From Actinomycetota bacterium (GTDB lineage Bacteria; Actinomycetota; Thermoleophilia; UBA2241), in assembly GCA_003158705.1 (NCBI GenBank), contig PMKX01000229.1, forward strand, positions 1 to 12,781: 12,781 bases of DNA. The letters are read 5' to 3'. The translations under genes and the position numbers were made by a program. Position 1 is the first letter of the stretch. The number at the start of each line of letters is the position of its first letter. Shown piece after piece: positions 8,056 to 12,781 of the stretch. Under the pieces are notes generated by a model that did no database searches, was not told the origin of the DNA, and saw only the letters and a program-made list of their open reading frames with translations.

Positions 8056-8084
8056 TTGGCTGAGCGACTCTCAGGTCGTATCAT
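8056..8084 (+). promoter_or_regulatory. Candidate promoter for a leaderless antitoxin mRNA
   Basis: TTGGCT (8056-8061), a 17-bp spacer and TATCAT (8079-8084, five of six matches to the -10 consensus). The ATG at 8091 is exactly six bases after the hexamer, where transcription should begin, and no purine-rich ribosome site lies between. This fits leaderless translation. Flanking GACTC/GAGTC (8066-8070, 8086-8090) give a weak inverted repeat. Confidence 0.45.
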
Positions 8085-8090
8085 CGAGTC

Positions 8091-8306
8091 ATGAGTACGC
8101 CTGCCATAGACATCGAGAAGCTCCCACCCGAAGAGCGCCTCCACCTCATCGAAGACCTTTGGGAGAGTCTGCGCGTCCGGCCAGAGACGGTTGCAGTCAC
8201 GCCGGCGCAGCGAGAAGAGCTCGACCGCCGGCTCGACGAGTTCGACCGCGGCCACGCCAAGACCATGAGCTGGACCGACGCCAAGCACCGTCTTCGTCGT
8301 CGGTGA
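8091..8306 (+). CDS. Addiction-module antitoxin (TIGR02574-like), partner toxin broken
   Basis: 71 residues. The sequence IEKLPPEERLHLIEDLWESL (8-27) is the hallmark of the putative addiction module component family, followed by TPAQREELDRRLDEFDRGHA and a basic tail. These short, charged, largely helical antitoxins bind a ParE/RelE-type mRNA- or gyrase-directed toxin encoded just downstream. Here the stop codon overlaps the GTG start of such a toxin (GTGA at 8303-8306), the usual translational coupling. The toxin reading frame is disrupted, so this antitoxin is probably an orphan. It could still neutralise a related toxin elsewhere. It starts without a recognisable ribosome site. Confidence 0.82.
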   Translation: MSTPAIDIEKLPPEERLHLIEDLWESLRVRPETVAVTPAQREELDRRLDEFDRGHAKTMSWTDAKHRLRRR

Positions 8307-8428
8307 GCGTCGGCCAGACTCGCTTTCTCGAAGCGGCGTTCGACGATCTCGAGTCCGCCTACTATTGGTATGAAGATCAGCGCCCCGGTTTGGGCGCTGA
8401 GTTCGTTCTTCCCGCTAGTTCCCGCTAG
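8303..8428 (+). pseudogene. Truncated ParE/RelE-type toxin remnant
   Basis: GTG start overlapping the antitoxin stop. The first 33 residues read VSVGQTRFLEAAFDDLE, then SAYYWYEDQRPGLGAEF, a normal N-terminus for this toxin family (which runs about 90-100 residues). The frame then hits TAG after only 41 codons. The stop lies in a perfect 10-bp tandem duplication (8410-8429). Deleting one copy would restore the frame and continue LPASLQRVAGPVSP, which fits the expected next helix, although the sequence then enters the neighbouring minus-strand module (its stop is at 8454). No catalytic C-terminal half is visible. Interpretation: an inactivated toxin that was frameshifted and also truncated on its 3' side. 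Confidence 0.75.
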
Positions 8429-8429
8429 T
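8410..8429 (+). repeat. 10-bp tandem duplication inside the toxin remnant
   Basis: TCCCGCTAGT at 8410-8419 is repeated without spacer at 8420-8429. Ten bases is not a multiple of three, so the second copy shifts the toxin frame into a stop codon. This looks like a slippage or repair event that inactivated the toxin. Confidence 0.85.
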
Positions 8430-8453
8430 CTGCAAAGGGTAGCCGGACCCGTC

Positions 8454-8750
8454 TCACCCCACGGCGTCGTCATGGCCAAGCTCGCGACGCTCATGGCGGA
8501 TGGTCACGACGATCACCTCGCTCTCGTCACGGCGATAGATGACCCGGTACGGAGGGATGAGCAGCTCCCTCATGTCGGAACGCTGCAACTCCGGCACTAG
8601 GCGCCCTTGGTCGGGGAACGCCGCAAGCGACGCCACGCGCTCGAGGACTCGCTCCAGCCATCGCAGTGCGACCGCCGGGCGCTCCGCCGCCAAGTAGGCG
8701 AAGGCCCCGGCGAACTGCTCACTCGCCTGCCGCGACCAGACGACCCTCAC
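8454..8750 (-). CDS. RelE/ParE-family toxin
   Basis: 98 residues, GTG start at 8750 overlapping the antitoxin stop by the 4-nt GTGA. It has the family layout: an N-terminal helix pair (VWSRQASEQFAGAFAYLA, RWLERVLERVASLAAFPDQG at 30-49), then the beta core LVPELQRSDMRELLIPPYRV (51-70) and the C-terminal strand EVIVVTIRHERREL (78-91), which carries the basic residues used for RNA or target binding in RelE-like enzymes. Length is normal and no lesion is visible, so it is presumably active and held in check by the upstream Phd-like antitoxin. RelE members cut mRNA in the ribosome while ParE members poison gyrase, and the sequence alone does not decide between them. It serves as an in-window reference for the two broken toxins. 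Confidence 0.88.
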   Translation of the reverse strand: MRVVWSRQASEQFAGAFAYLAAERPAVALRWLERVLERVASLAAFPDQGRLVPELQRSDMRELLIPPYRVIYRRDESEVIVVTIRHERRELGHDDAVG

Positions 8751-9028
8751 TTCAGATAGCGCTCCCGAAGCTGCTGGGCGACCACTTCATGCGGGATGGT
8801 GTCTCCGGCGGCGATCTGTGCCTCGGCGGTGCGCACGTCGCGCAGCAGGGAGATCTCATCGAGAAGCCCCTCGTATATGCCGACGTCGAGCAGCACGGCG
8901 GCACTCCGGCCGTGCTGTGTGAGGATGACCGGGCGCTTAGTCGTTTGGACCTGCTCGATGAGCGCCGAAGTGTGGGCGCGGAACTCCGTGACGGGATGGA
9001 CATCGGTGGATGGGCGCAAGTGCGGCAT
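8747..9028 (-). CDS. Phd/YefM-family antitoxin
   Basis: 93 residues, ATG start at 9028 with a strong GGAGG five nt upstream. The N-terminal half shows the Phd/YefM pattern VTEFRAHTSALIEQVQTTKR then PVILTQHGRSAAVLLDVGIY (33-52), which forms the DNA-binding dimer. The C-terminal half is helical and variable and should wrap around the toxin. It is the first gene of a two-gene operon with a RelE/ParE toxin and overlaps it by 4 nt. The promoter region carries an inverted repeat (9044-9073), as expected for autorepression by the antitoxin or the complex. Both genes look intact. Confidence 0.9.
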   Translation of the reverse strand: MPHLRPSTDVHPVTEFRAHTSALIEQVQTTKRPVILTQHGRSAAVLLDVGIYEGLLDEISLLRDVRTAEAQIAAGDTIPHEVVAQQLRERYLK

Positions 9029-9043
9029 TTCGACCTCCAGGAC

Positions 9044-9073
9044 GATACGCTTTACCGTACACTATAGCGTATC
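9044..9073 (-). promoter_or_regulatory. Operator/promoter of the Phd-RelE operon
   Basis: Perfect 8-bp inverted repeat GATACGCT (9044-9051) and AGCGTATC (9066-9073), with a 14-bp centre that contains the palindrome GTAC. On the minus strand the centre holds TATAGT (9066 to 9061), a good -10 hexamer, so a bound Phd dimer would block RNA polymerase. It lies 16 bp upstream of the antitoxin ATG. Confidence 0.65.
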
Positions 9074-9220
9074 CCATAACGCCTCGTTCAGAGGCTTCGA
9101 AGCCACCGCCAGCGCAGGCGTTGGATGCGGTCGTCGAGGCTTCCCTGGGTGTTCCGTGGTCCTCACCCTCATGATTCCGCGGGCCTGCCGACACGTCAAG
9201 GATGACAATGGTGGCAAAGC

Positions 9221-9238
9221 GTTACCACTGGAGGTAAC
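9221..9238 (+). promoter_or_regulatory. Inverted repeat just upstream of the HTH gene
   Basis: GTTACC-ACTGGA-GGTAAC, perfect 6-bp arms, ending 8 bp before the GTG at 9247. It includes GGAGG (9231-9235), which could be a ribosome site at a long spacing of 11 nt. It also overlaps TAACAT (9235-9240), a -10-like hexamer exactly six bases before the GTG. If TAACAT is the -10, the message is leaderless and GGAGG is not transcribed. Confidence 0.5.
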
Positions 9239-9246
9239 ATCCTCTT

Positions 9247-9714
9247 GTGAAGATCACATCGGTCATCGCCAACAACCGAAAGCGGGTCTTCGAGGTCAAG
9301 ACGCTCCGCGGGCAGTGGCCGTTCCCCTACAGCAAGGCCGACCCCGTGCCGACCGCGGCGGACCCGCTGGCCAAACTGTACATCGACCCTGAGCTGGGCC
9401 GCGAAGCCTTCACGTACCTACTGGCGTCAGGGGCGGAAGGCTTTGTGCACGTCGAGCAAGTCCTCGACTACAACGAGGAACCCGGCTACATGCGCGACCT
9501 GCTGCTCCACAAGCTCACCGTGGAGGCCCTCGAGCGCCTCGAGGCGAGTCCGCTCTCGAAGCGCGAGATCATCCGCCGGCTGGGCACGTCGCCGGCGCAG
9601 TTCTACCGGCTTATCGACCCCACCAACTACCACAAGTCGGTCGACAAACTTCTGGCCCTCCTGCAAGTCCTCGACTGCGAGGTCGACGTCGTGGTGCGGG
9701 CCAAGAGCGCCTGA
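9247..9714 (+). CDS. HTH-containing protein of unknown function, possibly antitoxin-like
   Basis: 155 residues, GTG start (VKITSVIANNRKRVFEVKT). The N-terminal 60 residues hold a beta-rich motif with WPFPYSKADPVPTAADP (23-39) and LYIDPELGREAFTYLLASGA (44-63). The C-terminal third, LSKREIIRRLGTSPAQFYRL (100-119), is a helix-turn-helix, followed by helices that end in CEVDVVVRAKSA. I recognise the layout from actinobacterial genomes but cannot give a function. It is about 50 nt upstream of a Phd antitoxin and has its own inverted repeat, so it may be a regulator of the TA genes or a small autoregulated DNA-binding protein. No catalytic motif is visible. Confidence 0.7.
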   Translation: MKITSVIANNRKRVFEVKTLRGQWPFPYSKADPVPTAADPLAKLYIDPELGREAFTYLLASGAEGFVHVEQVLDYNEEPGYMRDLLLHKLTVEALERLEASPLSKREIIRRLGTSPAQFYRLIDPTNYHKSVDKLLALLQVLDCEVDVVVRAKSA

Positions 9715-9763
9715 GGCCGTTGCACCGCCTCGCGCCCCCACACAGTCGTTGAGCGGAGGAACC

Positions 9764-10036
9764 ATGCGCGCCACCAGGTTCTCTGAGGATGTCGTCCCGC
9801 TGACCCAGATGAGGGTCAACCCAGGCAAGGTCGTGCACCAGGTCGACGAGACGCACCGGCCTGTGTTGCTCACCAGCCGCGGTCGCGGTGTGGCGGTCGT
9901 GCAGGCGCTGGCCGACTTTGAGGCAGCGACCGAGGAGCGAGCGTTTCTGCGCGGTGTCGTCCAGGGTCTGATGGACCTCGAAGAGGGCCGTGAGACAGAC
10001 CTCGGCGCGGTCAAGCAGCGTCTCGGTCTGACCTGA
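9764..10036 (+). CDS. Phd-family antitoxin, partner toxin internally deleted
   Basis: 90 residues, ATG with GCGGAGGA upstream at a 4-nt spacing. The motifs VVPLTQMRVNPGKVVHQVDE (10-29) then RPVLLTSRGRGVAVVQALAD (32-51) are the Phd DNA-binding fold, followed by a helical toxin-binding tail (FEAATEERAFLRGVVQGLMD). The downstream ParE-like gene starts one base after the stop codon, the usual operon arrangement. That toxin lacks its middle, so this antitoxin may be kept as a repressor or for cross-neutralisation. Confidence 0.85.
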   Translation: MRATRFSEDVVPLTQMRVNPGKVVHQVDETHRPVLLTSRGRGVAVVQALADFEAATEERAFLRGVVQGLMDLEEGRETDLGAVKQRLGLT

Positions 10037-10037
10037 C

Positions 10038-10196
10038 ATGCCGCGCCAGCGGCGCATCACCTTCGCTGCCTCGGCTGTCGAGGATCTGGAGGCGATCCGC
10101 GCCTGGTATGCACAGCAGCATGTTGCTGAGGTTGGCGAGCGGCTGCTGCGCGTGGTACGAGTCTGGCGCACCGAGCGCCGGCTCACGTTGCCGTAG
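10038..10196 (+). pseudogene. ParE/RelE toxin with an internal in-frame deletion
   Basis: An ATG one base after the antitoxin stop opens a 52-residue frame, too short for the family. Its first 38 residues (MPRQRRITFAASAVEDLEAI, then RAWYAQQHVAEVGERLLR) match a normal toxin N-terminus. Its last 14 (VVRVWRTERRLTLP) match the normal C-terminal strand. Aligned to the intact toxin at 8454-8750, the central ~46 residues, which form the helix 2/beta-core segment ending at the PPYRVIYRRD strand, are absent, and 52 plus 46 gives the expected 98. The join lies near 10149-10160. The frame is preserved, so a small fusion peptide is made, but the missing core should abolish toxicity. It could still bind the antitoxin through its N-terminal helices. 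It is called a pseudogene here, but a functional mini-protein is possible. Confidence 0.75.
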
Positions 10197-10288
10197 GCTA
10201 GGCCCTGCCGCCACTCATCCCACGCGGCCCCGCCGGCGCTTCCTGATATAGTGGCCACGTCATACGCCACCATCAGGGGGCTCCGCAG

Positions 10289-11440
10289 ATGACAGCCAAG
10301 AAGTCGCCGCCACCGTCCGCACCAGACAAGGCAGCCGCCGCCTCACCCGACGCAGCAGCCGAGCCGGCAGCCGGCGCCGCGCTCGAGGCCGACCCGGGGC
10401 TGCTCAAGCAACGTTTCATGGCACTGCTGGAGGCCAGCCGGGCGCTCTCGACCAGCCTGGTGCTGGACGAGGTCATGGGCCTCGTCTGCAAGGGCGTCGA
10501 GAAGGCCTTTGGCCTCACCTCCGTGGATATCTACACCTACTCCGCCGAGCGTGACGAGATCACCGCCGTGTGGTCCATCATGCGCGACGACCCCGAAGGA
10601 GCCGCCAAGTTCGTCGGCACCGTGTACTCGCTGGCCGAGCACCCGTACTTCCGCCGCGCCTTCGAGCAGCGCAGCATCGTCGAGTATCACGCCGTCAACG
10701 GCAACCTCGCCGGGGCCGACCCGGAGCTGGTGGCCGAGATGCAAGAGTGGGGCGAGAAGAGCGTGCTCGAGGTAGGTCTGCTGTTCGGCGACCAGATCAT
10801 GGGGCTGCTCTCGGTGAGCAGCACCGAGCGGCCGCTGCACCTGGACGACGTGGAGAAGGAGCTCATGATCGCCTTCGCCAGCACGGCCGCTATAGCCATC
10901 CACAACGCCCACCTCTACCACCAGATAGAGGAACAGGCCATCCACGACGGCCTTACCGGGCTCTACAACCACCGCTACTTCTTCGACCGCCTGCAGTCCG
11001 AGGTAGCGCGCAGCCGGCGCTACGGCACACCCGTCTCGCTGCTCATGGCGGACATCGACGACTTCAAGCGCTTCAACGACGACTACGGCCACCAGACCGG
11101 CGACGAGGCGCTGCGCGCCGTGGCCGCCGTACTGGCGGCCGAGATGCGCCGCGACGTGGACGCCGCCTGCCGCTACGGCGGCGAGGAGTTCGCCGTCATT
11201 CTGCCCAACACCGCCGCTCCGGCCGCCGACGTGGCCGACCGCCTGCGGCGCAAGATCGAGAAGATGACCTTCACGGCCGCCGACGGCCAGGTGCTTGGCG
11301 GCGTGCGCGTGAGCATCGGTGTGGCCGTGCACGCCGGCGCCAGCACCGACGTGAACGGCCTGGTGAGCGACGCCGACAAAGCCCTGTACCTCGCCAAGAG
11401 CCGCGGCAAGAACCGCGTACAGATGGCGCCGGCGGAGTAG
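10289..11440 (+). CDS. Diguanylate cyclase with GAF and GGDEF domains
   Basis: 383 residues, ATG with AGGGGG upstream (10275-10280). An Ala/Pro-rich disordered N-terminus (1-36) is followed by a GAF-type sensor domain (about 41-205, ending FASTAAIAIHNAHLY), a short helix (HQIEEQAIHD), then the GGDEF domain (about 220-378). DGLTGLYNHRYF, DIDDFKRFNDDYGH (255-268) and GGEEF (297-301) give the metal- and GTP-binding site. The RDVD motif at 288-291, five residues before GGEEF, is the product-inhibition I-site (as in PleD). The enzyme should make cyclic di-GMP from two GTP and be feedback-inhibited. No transmembrane segment is seen, so it is cytosolic and senses a ligand through the GAF domain. It appears to be transcribed alone and sits between two TA modules, with no visible functional link to them. 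Confidence 0.95.
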   Translation: MTAKKSPPPSAPDKAAAASPDAAAEPAAGAALEADPGLLKQRFMALLEASRALSTSLVLDEVMGLVCKGVEKAFGLTSVDIYTYSAERDEITAVWSIMRDDPEGAAKFVGTVYSLAEHPYFRRAFEQRSIVEYHAVNGNLAGADPELVAEMQEWGEKSVLEVGLLFGDQIMGLLSVSSTERPLHLDDVEKELMIAFASTAAIAIHNAHLYHQIEEQAIHDGLTGLYNHRYFFDRLQSEVARSRRYGTPVSLLMADIDDFKRFNDDYGHQTGDEALRAVAAVLAAEMRRDVDAACRYGGEEFAVILPNTAAPAADVADRLRRKIEKMTFTAADGQVLGGVRVSIGVAVHAGASTDVNGLVSDADKALYLAKSRGKNRVQMAPAE

Positions 11441-11484
11441 GCCGGGCTGACGGCTAAGTCCACCTCTCCCAGCGAATGTGAGCC

Positions 11485-11519
11485 TTGAAAGCGCCCGTGG
11501 TATGACGTAACATCATACC
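11485..11519 (+). promoter_or_regulatory. Promoter and operator of the RHH-MazF operon
   Basis: TTGAAA (11485-11490), a 17-bp spacer and TAACAT (11508-11513). The -10 sits inside a perfect 7-bp inverted repeat, GGTATGA (11499-11505) and TCATACC (11513-11519), spaced 7 bp apart. GGAGG (11521-11525) follows directly and leads to the ATG at 11532. A bound RHH dimer would cover the -10 and the likely start point, giving classical autorepression. Confidence 0.68.
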
Positions 11520-11531
11520 TGGAGGTGCACC

Positions 11532-11774
11532 ATGGGACGCGCGAAGATAGCCATCACGCTCGATGAGGAGACGCTCGGCGCGGTGGACCGGCTGGTGCGC
11601 GACCACCGTTTCCCGAACCGCAGCCAGGCCATCCAGGAAGCGCTCGACGACAAGCTGGCTCGACTGGCTCACAGCCGCTTGGCGCAGGAGTGTGCCAAGC
11701 TGGACCGGGGCTGCGAACAGGCTCTGGCCGAGGAAGGTATGGGCGGGGAGCTGGCCGAGTGGCCAGAATACTGA
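11532..11774 (+). CDS. CopG-type ribbon-helix-helix antitoxin of a MazF toxin
   Basis: 80 residues with GGAGG 6 nt upstream. [20 protein letters not shown] (3-22) is the DNA-binding beta strand and first helix of the ribbon-helix-helix fold, and [20 protein letters not shown] (29-48) is the second helix. The remaining helical tail ([20 protein letters not shown]) should occupy the MazF groove. The last five codons and stop overlap the toxin start by 16 nt, so the two are translationally coupled. The upstream inverted repeat is the probable operator. Confidence 0.9.
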   Translation: MGRAKIAITLDEETLGAVDRLVRDHRFPNRSQAIQEALDDKLARLAHSRLAQECAKLDRGCEQALAEEGMGGELAEWPEY

Positions 11775-12097
11775 GGGGCGAGGTCCGTTGGGCCGCCCTG
11801 GACCCGACCCGCGGCCACGAGCAGTCGGGCCGGCGGCCTGTCCTCATCCTGAGCGCCGACGTGTTCAACGAACGCTCGGGCACGGTCATCGCGGTCGCGC
11901 TCACGAGTCAGCCGCAGCGAGCGGGTTTCCCTCTCACCTTGGAGCTGGGTTCCACACGACTGCCCAAGCCCTCGTGGATCAAGATCAGCCAGATCCGCAC
12001 TCTTTCGGTGGAGCGCATAGGCGGCAAGCTCGGGGCGGTCTCACCCGAGGAAGTGGCGCGAGTCATGGAGGGACTGAATGAGATCTTGGGCGCCTAA
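11759..12097 (+). CDS. MazF/PemK-family endoribonuclease toxin
   Basis: 112 residues from the GTG at 11759 ([16 protein letters not shown]), chosen because a GGGAG ribosome site lies 8 nt upstream and the family core begins at once. An upstream ATG in the same frame would add an unrelated 23-residue leader overlapping the antitoxin. Conserved parts: [19 protein letters not shown] then [13 protein letters not shown] (PemK core), VIAVALTSQ with the usual TS pair, and [14 protein letters not shown] near the C-terminus, which carries the conserved basic residues of the active-site groove. MazF cuts single-stranded RNA at short motifs, and the RHH antitoxin upstream blocks it. No lesion is visible. 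The stop overlaps the start of the lipoprotein gene (12078). Confidence 0.92.
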   Translation: MARILRGEVRWAALDPTRGHEQSGRRPVLILSADVFNERSGTVIAVALTSQPQRAGFPLTLELGSTRLPKPSWIKISQIRTLSVERIGGKLGAVSPEEVARVMEGLNEILGA

Positions 12098-12551
12098 GCG
12101 CCAAGCCGCGATCGTTCTCATCGCCGTGTCGCTCGTCGCTCTGGCCGGTTGCTCGCAGCACGCCGGCTCGCCCAAGAACAGCTCGCCCCCGGGCGGCTCG
12201 CCTCAGGCCGGCTCCCTGGACGGAACGCACTGGAAGCTCACCGGGTGGACGCTCAACTCGCTCAACCCCGCCGACTTCACCATCACGGCGAACTTCGCCA
12301 ACGGGCAGATCTCGGGCACGAGCGCCGTCAACAGCTACAGCGGGCCGTACAAGCTCGGCCCGGACGGTTCCTTCTCGCTGGGGCCGATCGCGAGCACGGA
12401 GATGGCAGGCCCGGAGCCGGCCATGCGTGCCGAGAGCGCGTACCAGACGCTCCTCGGCCAGGCCCGGTCCTGCAAGATGGCCGCCGACACGCTGACGCTC
12501 TACGACGCCGGCGGCAACCCGTCGCTGATCTTCGCCTCGCAGAACAAGTAG
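12078..12551 (+). CDS. META (HslJ-like) domain lipoprotein
   Basis: 157 residues. ATG with GGAGG about 5 nt upstream, overlapping the last 20 nt of the mazF gene in another frame. The N-terminus is a type II signal peptide: basic PKR, hydrophobic AAIVLIAVSLVALA, then lipobox LAGC with C25 as the lipidated residue. A Ser/Gly/Pro linker (26-45) leads to a META domain (about 46-155): LDGTHWKLTGW, SAVNSYSGPYKLG, MAGPEPAMRAESAYQTLL and LTLYDAGGNPSLIFAS follow the family pattern. Such proteins are outer-surface or membrane-anchored and linked to stress, heat or motility; the exact role is unknown. The overlap suggests it is co-transcribed with the TA module. Confidence 0.88.
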   Translation: MRSWAPKRQAAIVLIAVSLVALAGCSQHAGSPKNSSPPGGSPQAGSLDGTHWKLTGWTLNSLNPADFTITANFANGQISGTSAVNSYSGPYKLGPDGSFSLGPIASTEMAGPEPAMRAESAYQTLLGQARSCKMAADTLTLYDAGGNPSLIFASQNK

Positions 12552-12596
12552 CGCCGTAGCGACGGATCTCGCCTCGAGCATTTTGCAAAGCCGGCG

Positions 12597-12632
12597 CAAC
12601 TCTGCACATAGCGCCACGGATTTGCAGAGTTG
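12597..12632 (+). repeat. 10-bp inverted repeat downstream of the lipoprotein gene
   Basis: CAACTCTGCA (12597-12606) and TGCAGAGTTG (12623-12632) are perfectly complementary, with a 16-nt spacer. It lies between the lipoprotein stop and the GC-rich terminator, and could be an RNA hairpin or protein site. No family recognised. Confidence 0.55.
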
Positions 12633-12656
12633 CCGTCACTTTGAAAGCAGGTGCGG

Positions 12657-12695
12657 CGAGGGGGGCGGGGCGCGTAGCGCGCCCCGCCCCCCTCG
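12657..12695. terminator. Strong terminator hairpin, probably bidirectional
   Basis: Two perfect 18-bp arms (12657-12674 and 12678-12695), almost all G and C, around a TAG loop. TTGTT follows on the plus strand. It ends the mazF-lipoprotein transcript. There is no T-run on the other strand, but a convergent minus-strand gene may end at 12741 and could share it. Confidence 0.8.
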
Positions 12696-12707
12696 TTGTT
12701 CACTTCG

Positions 12708-12724
12708 GGCAGCGTCTCGCTGCC
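12708..12724. repeat. Small hairpin next to the terminator
   Basis: GGCAGCG-TCT-CGCTGCC, perfect 7-bp arms. It lies downstream of the possible minus-strand gene end (stop at 12741-12743) and may support termination from that side. Confidence 0.4.
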
Positions 12725-12740
12725 GGGCGGTCGGGTCCGC

Positions 12741-12781
12741 CTAGTCGTCCATAGGCCGCGGCTTCGGGGGCGCCGGCCGCT
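12741..12781 (-). CDS. Possible C-terminal tail of a convergent gene, partial
   Basis: Only about 12 codons are in the window, reading RPAPPKPRPMDD then TAG at 12743-12741 on the minus strand. A proline-rich, acidic-ended tail followed by hairpins is typical of a real gene end, but so short a piece could be chance. It is included because a convergent gene would explain the two hairpins between 12657 and 12724. Confidence 0.3.
   Translation of the reverse strand, partial: RPAPPKPRPMDD

Noticed and set aside
8031..8600. Small open frames on both strands around the 8.3-kb TA region
   Set aside because: They overlap the antitoxin and toxin in other frames and lack motifs, apart from the plus-frame piece that is explained as the continuation of the frameshifted toxin.
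10343..11332. 329-codon minus-strand open frame opposite the diguanylate cyclase
   Set aside because: His/Val/Gly-rich antisense shadow; the plus strand encodes a clear GAF-GGDEF protein.

Overview
This window comes from a high-GC bacterial genome. GTG starts are frequent, TA-type operons use 4-nt GTGA overlaps, and two genes have a -10-like hexamer exactly six bases before the start codon, as in leaderless transcripts. This fits an actinomycete-type bacterium (Actinomycetota) best, but no gene fixes the taxon. The content is accessory: a nuclease/helicase/methyltransferase block followed by a cluster of toxin-antitoxin (TA) modules. No rRNA, tRNA, insertion sequence or CRISPR array was seen.

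Minus-strand block (6592 down to 1). In transcription order: a DUF262 (GmrS/ParB-like) protein with a C-terminal HNH nuclease region; a RapA/HepA-type SNF2 helicase with a long C-terminal coiled coil; and the first 481 codons of a large site-specific DNA methyltransferase, cut by the window edge just where the catalytic DPPY motif is expected. This looks like a restriction or phage-defence locus: methyltransferase for self-marking, helicase as motor, DUF262-HNH as a possible nucleotide-gated nuclease. Any Res-type nuclease partner would lie left of base 1.

Divergent region (6593-6770). Two inverted repeats lie between the DUF262 gene and a plus-strand AAA ATPase (6771-7955), a good candidate shared control region. 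A compound hairpin follows the ATPase.

TA cluster (8056-12097). There are four type II modules, plus one HTH protein of unknown role. Two modules look intact: Phd/RelE (9028 to 8454, minus) and CopG-type RHH/MazF (11532-12097). Two keep an intact antitoxin but have a visibly broken toxin. At 8303-8428 a ParE-like toxin is frameshifted by a 10-bp tandem duplication and abuts the neighbouring module. At 10038-10196 another ParE-like toxin has lost about 46 central residues in frame. Several modules carry inverted repeats over their promoters, as expected for autoregulation.

A soluble GAF-GGDEF diguanylate cyclase (10289-11440) sits inside the TA cluster. A META-domain lipoprotein (12078-12551) overlaps the mazF end and is followed by a perfect 18-bp-stem terminator. 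Just right of that, a minus-strand reading frame ends at 12741 and may be the tail of a convergent gene.
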